Shown here: piece by piece, positions 53,827-63,060 of the stretch | How positions within the stretch are numbered: position 1 is the stretch's first letter | Layout of the letters: each line of letters starts with the position of its first letter | NCBI RefSeq assembly: GCF_000013985.1 | Contig: NC_008048.1 | Coordinates: 2,979,001 to 3,043,000 of the forward strand | Length of the DNA stretch: 64,000 bases | Direction: 5' to 3' | Origin: Sphingopyxis alaskensis RB2256 | GTDB taxonomy: Bacteria > Pseudomonadota > Alphaproteobacteria > Sphingomonadales > Sphingomonadaceae | The notes under the pieces: model-generated | Databases searched by the model: none | What the model was told of the DNA's origin: nothing | The model's input: the letters and a program-made list of their open reading frames with translations, nothing else | Program-made: the position numbers and the translations under genes

Positions 53827-56187
53827 TCAGAACTTGACCGTGCCCGTGACGAAAACCTGCCGCGGGTTGCCGTAGAAGGCGGTGAGCGTGCCCTCGGTGC
53901 CGAGTGCCGAGCGCGGCAGGCCGTTGGCGCCGAGGGCCGGGACGCCCGTTACGGGATCGACGACGATGAAGGTATAGCCCGAGGTCTTGTACTTCTTGTT
54001 CGTCAGATTCTTGCCGAACAGCCCGAGGCTCCAGCGATCGTCGGGCGCGGTATAGACCAGGCTCGCATCCCACAGCGCAAACCCCTTCTGGTCGATATAG
54101 GGGTTCGGGATTTCGAACTGGTGGGTCTTGCTGCGATAGGACAGCGTCGTGCCGAAGCGGATCTCGCCGTCGCCGACCGGGGTCGAATAGGCGAGCGTGC
54201 CGCTGGCGGTCCATTTCGGCGTGTTCTGCACCTCGCGGAAATCGGCGACATCGGTGGGTACGCCGCCGATGTTGGTGACATATTCCTTATATTGCGCGTC
54301 GATATAGCCCAGCGCGGTCGACAGCGTCAGCCGATCGCCGGCCGCCGCCATATCTTCGGCAAGGCGCGCGCGGCCTTCGAACTCCAGCCCCTTGAAAGTC
54401 GCCTTGCCCGCGTTCGAGACGACGCCGCAGAAAGTCGGCAGGCCGCCGACGGTGCAGGCAACCGAACCCGGAATCTGGACGTCCGAATAATCGGCGTAGA
54501 AGGCCGCGAGCGCGACGTTGACCGCGCCGTCCATCAGGCTGCCCTTGTAGCCGACTTCATAGCTGTCGACCTGTTCGGGAAGGAAGCTCAGGAAGGACGC
54601 GACCTCGGCATCGGTCGGGCTGCCCGGAATGGCGGCCGGTGCGTTGACGCCGACGCCGCGCGGATCGAAGCCGCCGCCCTTGAACCCCTGCGAATAGCTG
54701 GCGTAGAAATTATGGTCGCTCGTCGGCTGATATTGGAGCGAGACGCGCGGGGTGAACTTGTTGAACTTGCGGCTGCCGTCGAAATTGGTGCTGGGTGCGC
54801 CGAAGGGCACGCCCGCGCCGCCGAAGACGGGCGATCCGCCGCCGAGATAATTCTGGCGCAGGATCGACGCGGTGCGCTTGTCCCAGGTGTAGCGGCCGCC
54901 GACCGACAGGCTGAACTGATCGCTGAAATCATAGGTGAAATCGCCGAAGACGGCGAAGGTCGTGGTATCGACATCGGCCTCGGTAAAGGCGGTCAGCCCG
55001 GCAAAGGTGTTGAAGATGCGGACGTCGAACAAGGTGTCGGCGGTCGCGTCGAGATAATAGAAGCCGAGCAGGCCCTTCAGGCGATCGCCCTCATAAAGCA
55101 GCTGGAGTTCCTGGCTGATCTGTTCGTTGAAATAAAAGCCGGGGACATCGACGTCGACCGCGGGCAGCGCGTCGAAATCGATCGGGGTCGCCGACTTGTC
55201 CTTGCGCCACGCGCTGATCGACCGCAGCGTCACCGTGTCGCTGAGCTCGGCGGATACGTTCATGGCGAGGCCATAGGCCTCGATCTCCTGTTTGGGGTCG
55301 TTCAGGCCGCCGCGGGTGTCGAAGACATTGTCGAGGACGGGGGCGCCCGTCGCGAGGCTGGGGATCAGGCGGTGGCCGCCGCGCGGCGCGCTCTTGTCCT
55401 TGGTATAATCGCCCGAAATGCGGATGAGCACCGGCTCGCCATAGCCGCCAAGCTCGACCGTGCCGCGCCCGGCCCAGACGTCCTTGTTGTAGTTTTCGAG
55501 CCCGTTGGTCAGATTGTCGCCGAACCCGCCGCGCGACAGCCGCGCCCCCGCGACGCCGACGCGGAGCAGGTCGCTGACCGGCGCGCTGGCGCTGACCACC
55601 AGGTCGGCCTGGTCATAGCTGCCATAGGTGCCCTTGATCCTCAGCGAAAACTCCTGCGGCAGCGGCTTGGTCACATATTTGACCGCGCCGCCGATCGTGT
55701 TGCGGCCATAAAGCGTGCCCTGCGGCCCGCGCAGCACCTCGATCCGCTCGACCTCGTAAATGTCGAGCACCGCGGCCTGCGGGCGGTTGAGGTATACATC
55801 GTCGAGATAGATGCCGACGCCCTGTTCGAAGCCCGAAACCGGATCCTGCTGCCCGACGCCGCGGATGAAGGCGCTGAGCGTCGAATTGGTGCCGCGCGAC
55901 GCCTCCAGCGTCGTGTTCGGCGTCGTCGCGCCGATGTCGGTGATGTCGATCGCGCCCGCCTTGGCCAGCGCGTCACCCGAATAGGCGGTGATCGCGACCG
56001 GCACGTCGATCAGCCGCTCGTCGCGACGGCGCGCGGTGACGATGATTTCATTGTCGCCGCTATCCTCGCTGGCACCGGCGGGTTCGACGCCAGCGTCCTG
56101 CGCGATGGCGGCAGGAGCGAAGGCGAGCACCGAAAGCGTGCTGGTGGCAAGGATGGCGCGGCGCAGCGTGCGAGCGAAAGGACGCAT
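53827..56187 (-). CDS. TonB-dependent outer-membrane receptor
   Basis: 786 residues. Signal peptide ends LAFAPAAIAQ. TonB box-like region followed by NEIIVTARRRDERLIDVPVAITAYSG (plug domain start); plug motifs GVGIYLDDVYLNRPQAAVLDIYEVERIEVLRGPQGTLYGRNTIGGAVKYVTK; the barrel ends VFVTGTVKF with a C-terminal Phe. Resembles sphingomonad receptors of the FecA/IroN superfamily without siderophore-specific genes nearby; substrate unknown. GGGAG precedes the ATG. Divergent from a TetR gene with a palindrome midway, suggesting substrate-responsive repression. Confidence 0.92.
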   Translation of the reverse strand: MRPFARTLRRAILATSTLSVLAFAPAAIAQDAGVEPAGASEDSGDNEIIVTARRRDERLIDVPVAITAYSGDALAKAGAIDITDIGATTPNTTLEASRGTNSTLSAFIRGVGQQDPVSGFEQGVGIYLDDVYLNRPQAAVLDIYEVERIEVLRGPQGTLYGRNTIGGAVKYVTKPLPQEFSLRIKGTYGSYDQADLVVSASAPVSDLLRVGVAGARLSRGGFGDNLTNGLENYNKDVWAGRGTVELGGYGEPVLIRISGDYTKDKSAPRGGHRLIPSLATGAPVLDNVFDTRGGLNDPKQEIEAYGLAMNVSAELSDTVTLRSISAWRKDKSATPIDFDALPAVDVDVPGFYFNEQISQELQLLYEGDRLKGLLGFYYLDATADTLFDVRIFNTFAGLTAFTEADVDTTTFAVFGDFTYDFSDQFSLSVGGRYTWDKRTASILRQNYLGGGSPVFGGAGVPFGAPSTNFDGSRKFNKFTPRVSLQYQPTSDHNFYASYSQGFKGGGFDPRGVGVNAPAAIPGSPTDAEVASFLSFLPEQVDSYEVGYKGSLMDGAVNVALAAFYADYSDVQIPGSVACTVGGLPTFCGVVSNAGKATFKGLEFEGRARLAEDMAAAGDRLTLSTALGYIDAQYKEYVTNIGGVPTDVADFREVQNTPKWTASGTLAYSTPVGDGEIRFGTTLSYRSKTHQFEIPNPYIDQKGFALWDASLVYTAPDDRWSLGLFGKNLTNKKYKTSGYTFIVVDPVTGVPALGANGLPRSALGTEGTLTAFYGNPRQVFVTGTVKF

Positions 56188-56282
56188 GAAAGTCTCCCAA
56201 TGACGGGCGGCCCCTCGCCACCCCTGCTTTCGTTGAGCCTGGAGCTTGCCAAGCCGTCGCACAGTCAATAATGAAAGCTGAA

Positions 56283-56298
56283 CCAAGTTTCAACTTGG
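56283..56298. promoter_or_regulatory. Candidate TetR operator in the divergent promoter region
   Basis: CCAAGTTTCAACTTGG: two 7-bp arms with a 2-nt centre. It lies 95 nt from the TonB receptor start and 92 nt from the TetR start, near the midpoint of the 203-nt intergenic region. Confidence 0.6.
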
Positions 56299-56390
56299 AA
56301 TGTGCGCCGATCTTTTTTTGCTTGCCAGTGGTGCAGAAATGCCACGATTGAGCAGGCGGGCGGGCCGAATGAAGGGGAGGCGGAAGCACC

Positions 56391-57026
56391 ATGGATCAAC
56401 CGCAGGCCGCACCAGGCGGAGGCGCGAGCGAAGCGCGCGACAAGACGCCGCGCACCGAACGCGGGCGCCGCACCCTGCGCAAGCTGCTCGATGCCGCGGC
56501 GGTCGAGTTCGGCGAGCGCGGCTTTCACGAGGCGTCGATCAGCGCGATCACGCGCCGCGCCGGGACCGCGCTCGGCAGTTTCTATACCTATTTCGATTCG
56601 AAGGAGGAAATCTTCCAGGCGCTCGTGCGCTATATGAGCGAGCAATTGCGCGACCATGTGACGCCGCGCGTTCAGGCCGCCCCCGACGAGATCCGCGCCG
56701 AACGCATCGGGCTCGAATCCTATCTCGGCTTCGTGCGCGAGCATAAGGAGATTTACCGCATCATCGATGAGGCCGAGTTCGTCGATTACGAAAGCTATCG
56801 CCGCCACTATGAAACGACGGTCGAGCGCATCCGGCAGCGACTGGAGGCCGGCGCCGCGCGCGGCGAAATCCGCGCCGACGTCGGCGAAATCCACGCCTGG
56901 GCGATCGGCGGCATGAACGTGTTTCTGGGGATGCGTTACGGGCTGTGGGACACCGACAGCGACATTTCCGAAATTGCGCGGATCGCGAATGATATGCTGG
57001 CCAATGGCTTAAAAAAAAGAGATTGA
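56391..57026 (+). CDS. TetR/AcrR-family transcriptional regulator
   Basis: 211 residues. TetR helix-turn-helix in the N-terminal part: TLRKLLDAAAVEFGERGFHEASISAITRRAGTALGSFYTYFDSKEEIFQALV (residues ~28-80). The C-terminal ligand domain (SYLGFVREHKEIYRIIDEAEFVDYESYRRHYE) is that of the fatty-acid/acyl-type regulators, but the ligand is not known. Divergent from the TonB receptor; probably represses it and itself through the shared palindrome. Confidence 0.9.
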   Translation: MDQPQAAPGGGASEARDKTPRTERGRRTLRKLLDAAAVEFGERGFHEASISAITRRAGTALGSFYTYFDSKEEIFQALVRYMSEQLRDHVTPRVQAAPDEIRAERIGLESYLGFVREHKEIYRIIDEAEFVDYESYRRHYETTVERIRQRLEAGAARGEIRADVGEIHAWAIGGMNVFLGMRYGLWDTDSDISEIARIANDMLANGLKKRD

Positions 57027-57056
57027 AGGCCCGGTGGCCACTTACAGGGATATGCG

Positions 57057-57569
57057 ATGCCTTACGCTCAATCAGCGCGAATGACTTTTGCCAACATGCT
57101 CGGCACGCTCGACCATCTTGTCGGCAAGGCTATAGATGCCAAGATGCCGGACGACGTGCTGAGGGCACAGCTGACCGAGGATATGTTCCCGCTCGAGCTT
57201 CAGTTCCGCGTCGCTTTGAACCAGGTGCTTCTGGCCCTCAATCAAGTCGGTGGAACGACGGTCCCGCTCGAAGAAACCACGTACACGTCGCTTGCAGAGG
57301 TTCGTCAGCGGATTGCCGCGGTCCGCGCGCTCGTTGATCAGACCGATCCTGCTCGATGGGCGGACGCCGAAGCAAAGGTCGATCTGACATTGCCGAATGG
57401 CGTGCGCTTTGTGATGTCCTCCGAAGAGGATGTTCGCGACTGGATCATGCCGAACTTCTATTTTCACGTGACGATGGCGTACGCCTTGCTGCGCGATGCG
57501 GGGCTGGCCATCGGCAAGATGGATTTCATCCCGCATATGGCCCGCCACAAGGTGTCGGCCGCGGACTAG
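57057..57569 (+). CDS. DUF1993 family protein
   Basis: 170 residues. MTFANMLGTLDHLVGKAIDAKMPDDVL near the start, EDMFPLELQFRVALNQVLLALNQVGG, and MPNFYFHVTMAYALLRDAGLAIGKMDFI at the end match DUF1993, a DinB-like helical-bundle family with a conserved histidine (FYFHVTMAYALLR). Function unknown. A start at ATG 57081 is possible. Base composition is slightly AT-richer than neighbours. Confidence 0.85.
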   Translation: MPYAQSARMTFANMLGTLDHLVGKAIDAKMPDDVLRAQLTEDMFPLELQFRVALNQVLLALNQVGGTTVPLEETTYTSLAEVRQRIAAVRALVDQTDPARWADAEAKVDLTLPNGVRFVMSSEEDVRDWIMPNFYFHVTMAYALLRDAGLAIGKMDFIPHMARHKVSAAD

Positions 57570-57616
57570 CGGCGGATCCGCTACGCTCCCGTCGCTGTTG
57601 CCTGCGACTTGGGGAC

Positions 57617-58204
57617 TTAGCCTCGCGCGATCAGGAAAATCGCATGTTCGGCGCGCCAGCTTGCGGCGGCGTCGCTCGTCGGCTTGTCGCCCGACAGGTG
57701 CCAGACACGCTCGACCCGGATACCACGCGCGCGGACGAGGTCGCGAAAATCGCTGACCGTCACATGGTGGATGTTCGGCGTTTCGTACCAGGCGACGGGG
57801 AGCAGCCGCGTCACCGGCATCCGGCCGTTCCACAGGAGCGCGAGCCGCACGCGCCAGTGCGCGAAATTGGGAAAGCTCACGAAAGCGCGCGGCGCGATGC
57901 GCAACAGTTCCTCGACGACGCGGTCGGGGCGCTCGGTCGTCTGCAACGTCTGCGACAGGATCGCATAATCGAACGCGCCGTCGGGATAGTCGGCGAGGTC
58001 GCGGTTCGCGTCGCCCTGCACCACCGATTGCCCGCGCGCGATCGCCGCGGTGACATTCGCCGGATCGATCTCCAGCCCGCGCGCGTCGACACCCTTGGCG
58101 CCGAGCGCGACCATCAACTCGCCGTCGCCGCAGCCGACGTCGAGCACGCGCGCCCCCGCCGGAACGGCATCGGCGATGATCGCCAGATCGGGACGCAGCG
58201 CCAT
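57617..58204 (-). CDS. metW: Methionine biosynthesis protein MetW
   Basis: 195 residues, class I SAM-methyltransferase-like fold: VLDVGCGDGELMVALGAKGVDARGLEID near residue 20 and DYAILSQTLQTTERPDRVVEELLRI. MetW acts with MetX in homoserine acylation in proteobacteria. Its ATG overlaps the last base of the metX stop (TGATG), so the two are coupled. Confidence 0.93.
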   Translation of the reverse strand: MALRPDLAIIADAVPAGARVLDVGCGDGELMVALGAKGVDARGLEIDPANVTAAIARGQSVVQGDANRDLADYPDGAFDYAILSQTLQTTERPDRVVEELLRIAPRAFVSFPNFAHWRVRLALLWNGRMPVTRLLPVAWYETPNIHHVTVSDFRDLVRARGIRVERVWHLSGDKPTSDAAASWRAEHAIFLIARG

Positions 58205-59325
58205 CAGCGTCCGCCCCCGAGCGCGCCCGCGACGATCCGGTCGAGCGCGGGGACATCGAGGAGGAAGCTGTCGTGCCCGAAGGGCGCCGACAGCTCGACG
58301 AAGCTTGCCGCCGCGCCGACGCTTTGCAGCGCCTGGACGATGCGGCGCGATTCGGCGGTGGGGTAAAGCCAGTCGGTGTCGAAGCTGACGAGCGTGAAGC
58401 GCACATCCTTCGCCCCCGCAAAGGCGCCCGCAAGGCGACCATCGTGCGGTTCGGCAAGGTCGAAATAGTCCATCGCGCGCGTGATATAGAGATAGGCGTT
58501 GGCGTCGAAGCGGTCGGTGAAGGCCAGCCCCTGATGCCGCAAATAGGATTCGACCTGAAAATCGGCATCGAAACCAAAGCTCTTGATCGCGCGCGCCTGC
58601 AGGCGGCGGCCGAACTTTTCGGTCAGCCCGGCTTCGGACAAATAGGTGATGTGCGCCGCCATCCGCGCGACCGCGAGCCCCTTGGTCGGCGCGCGCGCGC
58701 TGCCATAATATTGGCCGTCCTGCCAGTCGGGGTCGGCCATGATCGCCTGGCGCCCGACCTCGTGAAACGCGATATTCTGTGCCGAATGGCGTGCCGCGCT
58801 GGCGATGACGATCGCCGAGCCGAGCCGATCGGGAAAGGCCGCGGCCCAGGCGAGCGCCTGCATCCCGCCCATCGATCCGCCGACCACCGCGTGCAGCCGC
58901 GCGATACCGAGATGATCGAGCAGCATCGCCTGCGCGCGCACCATGTCACCGATGGTGATGACGGGAAAGGCCATGCCGAGCGGCGCGCCGGTGGCCGCGT
59001 CGGGGCTCGCCGGCCCGCTCGACCCCATGCAGCTGCCGAGCACATTGGCGCAAATGACGTGGAAACGGTCGGTGTCGATCGGCTTGCCGGGACCGACCAT
59101 GCGCGCCCACCAGCCGGGCTTGCCCGTCGCGGGATGGTCGCTCGCGACATATTGGTCGCCGGTGAGCGCGTGGCAGATGAGCACGGCGTTCGACTTGTCG
59201 GCGTTGAGCGCGCCATAGCTTTGCCAGGCGATCGTCACCGAAGGCAGGCTTTGTCCGCTGTCGAGCGGCAGCGGCGCCTGAATCGTCACGCTTTGATGCT
59301 GGATTTCGTGCAACCGGCTCGCCAT
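58204..59325 (-). CDS. metX: Homoserine O-acyltransferase MetX
   Basis: 373 residues. Acylates homoserine at the start of methionine synthesis; whether the donor is acetyl-CoA or succinyl-CoA depends on residues not assessable by eye. Alpha/beta hydrolase fold with nucleophile Ser in [15 protein letters not shown] (~150), Asp in [17 protein letters not shown] and His in [26 protein letters not shown] is typical. Followed directly by metW. Confidence 0.94.
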   Translation of the reverse strand: MASRLHEIQHQSVTIQAPLPLDSGQSLPSVTIAWQSYGALNADKSNAVLICHALTGDQYVASDHPATGKPGWWARMVGPGKPIDTDRFHVICANVLGSCMGSSGPASPDAATGAPLGMAFPVITIGDMVRAQAMLLDHLGIARLHAVVGGSMGGMQALAWAAAFPDRLGSAIVIASAARHSAQNIAFHEVGRQAIMADPDWQDGQYYGSARAPTKGLAVARMAAHITYLSEAGLTEKFGRRLQARAIKSFGFDADFQVESYLRHQGLAFTDRFDANAYLYITRAMDYFDLAEPHDGRLAGAFAGAKDVRFTLVSFDTDWLYPTAESRRIVQALQSVGAAASFVELSAPFGHDSFLLDVPALDRIVAGALGGGR

Positions 59326-59431
59326 GGGAAGGCGGGGCTAAGCGGGCGAAGGGGGCGTGTCAACGATGCGCGCGCAGAGATCGGGGGCTGGATTATTCGC
59401 GCGGCGACGCAGAGCCGCCCAGGATTTGATT

Positions 59432-59578
59432 CACGCGGAGACGCGGAGACGCGGAGAAATGAAGCCAGCCGCGAACCGGCCGTCGATCCGCGGTTTCACC
59501 CACGACCGCGGCGTAGCCGGAAAAGGGGGCCATTCGGCCCCGAACGATATCCTCCGCGTCTCCGCGTCTCCGCCTGAG
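59432..59578. repeat. Tandem CGCGGAGA repeats in inverted arrangement
   Basis: CACGCGGAGACGCGGAG and a third GCGGAG unit at 59432-59456 are mirrored by CTCCGCGTCTCCGCGTCTCC within 59552-59578. The 342-nt gap between metX and hisC (59326-59667) holds this and additional smaller palindromes; no gene is seen. Confidence 0.65.
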
Positions 59579-59667
59579 CCTTTTCCGTTCCTCTTCGCAC
59601 TCCGCGCCTCTACGCGAATCCCATCAACAAACTGGACTTGGCGGCCTTAGCCGTTAAACGCCCCCGC

Positions 59668-60783
59668 ATGACCGACGCGACCCCCACCCTGACGCCCAAG
59701 CCGTGGATCAGCGGCATCGCCCCCTATGTGCCCGGCAAGTCGGCGGGCGCCGACGGCCGCCCGCTCATCAAGCTGAGCGCGAACGAAAATCCGCTCGGCA
59801 CGGGGGAGAAGGCGCGCGCGGCCTTTGCCGCGGTGCAGTCGGCGCCCGACGCGCTGTCGCGCTATCCCGATCCGGGGTCGGTCGAATTGCGCGCGGCGAT
59901 CGCCGCCAAATATGGGCTCGACCCCGACCGGGTGATCTGCGGCAACGGCTCGGACGAACTGTTGCACCTCGCCGCCGGGACCTATGCCGGGCCGGGCGAC
60001 GAGATTCTTTATGTCCGCTATGGCTTTGCGGTCTATGAAATCGCCGCGCGGCGCGTCGGCGCAGTGCCGGTCGAGGCCGACGACCGTGATTTTGCAACCG
60101 ATGTCGATGCGTTGCTCGCCGCGGTGACCGACAGAACGCGCGTCGTCTATCTCGCCAATCCGAACAATCCGACGGGGACGCTCGCGACGCGCGAAGAAGT
60201 TGGGCGGCTTTACGCCGGGTTGCCCCAAAATGTGCTGTTCGTGATCGACCAGGCCTATGCCGAATATCTGACGCCGGACGAAGACGACGGCGGGCTGGAG
60301 CTGGCAAAGACCCGGCCCAATGTCTTTGTCACGCGCACCTTCTCCAAAATCCACGGGCTTGCTGCCGAGCGCATCGGTTGGGGTTATGCGAGTGCCGATG
60401 TGATTGCGGCGCTGCACCGCATCCGCCTGCCGTTCAACGTCACCCGCGCCGGGCAGGCGGCGGCGGTCGCGGCGCTCGGCGACGATGATTTCGTGAACCG
60501 CAGCCGCGCGCATAATGCCCGCTGGCGCGCCTGGCTGGCGGCGGAACTGGAGAGCCTGGGCAATCATGGCGTGCGCGTCGTCCCGTCGGCGACCAATTTC
60601 CTGCTCGTGCTGTTCGAGGGCGCGGTGAGCGCCGAGACCGTCTATCACCGGCTGATGGACGCGGGCTATATCGTCCGCTGGCTCCCCGGACAGGGGATTC
60701 CGCAGGCGCTGCGCATGACGATCGGCACCGAGGACGAGACGCGCGGGCTTGCGACGGCAATCCGCGCCGCGCTCGCCGGTTGA
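59668..60783 (+). CDS. hisC: Histidinol-phosphate aminotransferase (aromatic-acting class likely)
   Basis: 371 residues. PLP class I/II aminotransferase: [60 protein letters not shown], and the PLP lysine in [20 protein letters not shown]. Its coupling to a prephenate dehydrogenase gene (TGATG) suggests it may also transaminate aromatic keto acids, as in other alphaproteobacteria where one HisC serves both pathways. Confidence 0.93.
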   Translation: MTDATPTLTPKPWISGIAPYVPGKSAGADGRPLIKLSANENPLGTGEKARAAFAAVQSAPDALSRYPDPGSVELRAAIAAKYGLDPDRVICGNGSDELLHLAAGTYAGPGDEILYVRYGFAVYEIAARRVGAVPVEADDRDFATDVDALLAAVTDRTRVVYLANPNNPTGTLATREEVGRLYAGLPQNVLFVIDQAYAEYLTPDEDDGGLELAKTRPNVFVTRTFSKIHGLAAERIGWGYASADVIAALHRIRLPFNVTRAGQAAAVAALGDDDFVNRSRAHNARWRAWLAAELESLGNHGVRVVPSATNFLLVLFEGAVSAETVYHRLMDAGYIVRWLPGQGIPQALRMTIGTEDETRGLATAIRAALAG

Positions 60784-61685
60784 TGGCGATCGGGCGCGTC
60801 GCGATCGTCGGGCTGGGCCTGATCGGCTCGTCGGTCGCGCGCGCGGTGAAGGCGCGGCTGCCCGGCGTCGCGGTGGCGGGTTATGACGCGAGCGATGCGG
60901 TGCGCGTCGAGGCGCGCGCGCTGGGTTTCTGCGACGCGGTCGCCGACGGGGCCGCTGCGGCGGTGGCCGACGCCGACCTGGTCGTGCTTGCGGTGCCCGT
61001 CGGGCGGATGGCCGATGCCGCAGCGGCGATTGCGCCCGGACTGAAAGCTGATGCGATCATCTCCGACGTCGGATCGTCGAAGGCCGGGGTCGCCGCGGCG
61101 CTGGCCAAGGCCTTGCCCGATCACGCCGTCATTCCCGCGCATCCGGTTGCGGGGACCGAGAACAGCGGGCCCGCCGCGGGCTTTGCGACGCTGTTCGATG
61201 GGCGCTGGTGCATCGTCACCCCGCCCGCGGGCGCGCCGCAGGACGCCGTGACGGCGGTGACGTCGTTCTGGCAGGCGCTCGGCGCGCGGGTCGAGACGAT
61301 GGACGCGGCGCATCACGACATGGTGCTCGCGGTGACGAGCCACCTGCCGCACCTCATCGCCTATACGATCGTCGGCACCGCGAGCGAGCTCGAAGAAGTG
61401 ACCGAGAGCGAGGTCATCAAATATTCGGCGGGCGGATTCCGCGACTTCACGCGCATCGCGGCGAGCGACCCGGTGATGTGGCGCGACGTCTTTCTCGCCA
61501 ACAAGGACGCCGTGCTCGCAACGCTCCAGCGCTTCAACGAGGATCTGACCGTGCTCCAGCAGGCGATCCGTCGCGGCGACGGCGCGCGGCTGGAGGAATG
61601 GTTCACGCGTACGCGCGCGATCCGGCGCTCGATCATCGAACAGGGGCAGGATGATGCGGCGCCCGACTTTGGGCGGAAGCACTAG
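60783..61685 (+). CDS. Prephenate/arogenate dehydrogenase
   Basis: 300 residues. Oxidative step of tyrosine synthesis. NAD motif VAIVGLGLIGSSVARAVKA at the N terminus, DLVVLAVPVGRMADAAA, DVGSSKAGVAAALAK, HPVAGTENSGP with the catalytic His, and HHDMVLAVTSHLPHLIAY. GGFRDFTRIAASDPVMWRDVFLANKD is the C-terminal signature. Coupled to hisC. Confidence 0.92.
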   Translation: MAIGRVAIVGLGLIGSSVARAVKARLPGVAVAGYDASDAVRVEARALGFCDAVADGAAAAVADADLVVLAVPVGRMADAAAAIAPGLKADAIISDVGSSKAGVAAALAKALPDHAVIPAHPVAGTENSGPAAGFATLFDGRWCIVTPPAGAPQDAVTAVTSFWQALGARVETMDAAHHDMVLAVTSHLPHLIAYTIVGTASELEEVTESEVIKYSAGGFRDFTRIAASDPVMWRDVFLANKDAVLATLQRFNEDLTVLQQAIRRGDGARLEEWFTRTRAIRRSIIEQGQDDAAPDFGRKH

Positions 61686-61703
61686 GCAGCCACAGACCGA
61701 GGA

Positions 61704-61784
61704 CCCGTTCGTATCGAGCGAAGTCGAGATACGCTTGCTCAGCCCGTGCCATCGCGTGTCTCGACTTCGCTCGACACAAACGGG
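61704..61784. repeat. REP-like inverted repeat, copy B
   Basis: Arms of 31 nt at 61704-61734 and 61754-61784 are inverted copies matching at 28 of 31 positions, with the core TCGAGCGAAGTCGAGA and a 19-nt spacer. Related to the copy at 53438-53520. Located between two convergent genes. Confidence 0.85.
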
Positions 61785-61786
61785 AT

Positions 61787-62518
61787 TCAGAGGGCCACGT
61801 TGCTTTCCAGCAACGCCTCGGGCGGATTGAGCGCGTTGATCGCGGCGCGCACGCGCTCCTCGGCCTCCTCGCGCGGCAGGCCGGGGGGGATGGTTTCGCC
61901 GATCCGATAGGTGATCGTGCCCGGCCATTTGACCCAGCGGCGCGGCGGATAGGCGACGCCGCTGTCGACCGCGACGGGAATGACGGGCACGCCGAGCAGG
62001 CGGTACATGCCGGCAAAGCCGGGACGAAGCTGTGGCGCCTGCCCATGCGGAACGCGTGTGCCTTCGGCGAAGAGGACGAGCGGGCGGCCCTTTGCGAGCG
62101 CGGCCTTCGCCGCGCCGAGCATCGCACGCATCGCCTTGCCGCCACCGTCGCGGTCGACGGGGATCAGTCCATAAAAACGCGCCGCCTGCCCCCAGACGGG
62201 GATCGCGAACAGCTCTTCCTTCGCAAAGACCGCGGGGTGGCGGAACAGTATCGGCTGCTCGATCGTCTCGAACGCGCTTTCATGCTTGAAGACATAGAGC
62301 ACCGGCGTATCGGACATCGCGCCTTCGATGACGATCCGCTGGCCGAGCACGAAGCGGCAGATCAGCCGGTGAAAGCGCGCCCAGACGCGCACGAACCAGA
62401 TCGTCGCACGGTGCGAGATCGGCAGCATGACGACGGCGCCGATCGATGCGACGCTGCTCATCAGGACGAAGAGCAGCCAGAAGAGGATCGAGCGGAGCAA
62501 GGCGATGGTGTAGCGCAT
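61787..62518 (-). CDS. plsC: 1-acyl-sn-glycerol-3-phosphate acyltransferase
   Basis: 243 residues, membrane-associated. Acylates lysophosphatidic acid to phosphatidic acid. N-terminal helix SILFWLLFVLMSSVASIGAVVML; catalytic motif KHESAFETI, where the usual H-x4-D is H-x4-E as in many alphaproteobacterial members; FAEGTRVPHG is the second motif and GVPVIPVAVDSG the fourth. Confidence 0.92.
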   Translation of the reverse strand: MRYTIALLRSILFWLLFVLMSSVASIGAVVMLPISHRATIWFVRVWARFHRLICRFVLGQRIVIEGAMSDTPVLYVFKHESAFETIEQPILFRHPAVFAKEELFAIPVWGQAARFYGLIPVDRDGGGKAMRAMLGAAKAALAKGRPLVLFAEGTRVPHGQAPQLRPGFAGMYRLLGVPVIPVAVDSGVAYPPRRWVKWPGTITYRIGETIPPGLPREEAEERVRAAINALNPPEALLESNVAL

Positions 62519-62529
62519 TGGCGCCGCTC

Positions 62530-63060
62530 CTAAAGCCCGAGCAGGCCGCCCGCCAGCCCCGCGAGATATTTGTGATATTCGCGGAACAGCGTCGCCAGAT
62601 TGGGTTGGCTACGCACCGCGTCGGTTACGATCGTGACATCGCGACCCACCGCGCGGCCGATTTCATATTCGGCGCGGCGCATGTGCCAGTCGGTTGTGAC
62701 GAGCCGGATGCTCTTGTACTTGCGCCGCTTGGCCCATGCCGCGACCTCGGTGGCGTTCGAGCGTGTGTCCTCGGCGTCGAACCCCAGCGCGATACAGCAG
62801 TCGAACAACGCCACCGGACGCCCATATTCGGCGGCAAGCTCGCGCGGCTTGACCTCGCGCGCGACGCCGCTGATCAGGAGGCGCTTCGCGTCGCCGGCCT
62901 CGAGCCGTTCGAGCGCACGGTCGATGCGGCCCGGACCGCCGGTGACGACGACGATCGCGTCCGTCTTCTGCGGCGGCGCGGGCAGCGGCAGGAGCAGCGC
63001 GAACCAGGCGAAGCCCAGCACCCAGACGAGGAACAGCAGCGAGATCAGGCGCTTGATCAT
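62530..63060 (-). CDS. YdcF/DUF218 family protein
   Basis: 176 residues with an N-terminal transmembrane helix (ISLLFLVWVLGFAWFALLLPLP) followed by the DUF218 domain: TDAIVVVTGGPGRIDRALERLEAG, LLISGVAREV, GFDAEDTRSNATEVAAWAKRRKYKSIRLVTTDWHMRRA. Related to the ElyC/SanA-type envelope proteins. Overlaps the ftsX stop by 4 nt; plsC follows 11 nt downstream. Confidence 0.9.
   Translation of the reverse strand: MIKRLISLLFLVWVLGFAWFALLLPLPAPPQKTDAIVVVTGGPGRIDRALERLEAGDAKRLLISGVAREVKPRELAAEYGRPVALFDCCIALGFDAEDTRSNATEVAAWAKRRKYKSIRLVTTDWHMRRAEYEIGRAVGRDVTIVTDAVRSQPNLATLFREYHKYLAGLAGGLLGL

Noticed and set aside
53818..56271. 817-residue open frame opposite the TonB receptor gene
   Set aside because: Composition artefact of a GC-rich gene; the opposite strand encodes a complete receptor.
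57463..57478. CACGTG-centred sequence as a fourth parS
   Set aside because: Arms (TTTTCACGTGACGA) diverge from the consensus at several positions and it is far from the partition cluster.
59432..59578. Tandem repeats as a CRISPR array
   Set aside because: The units are short, contiguous and mirrored, with no unique spacers and no cas genes.
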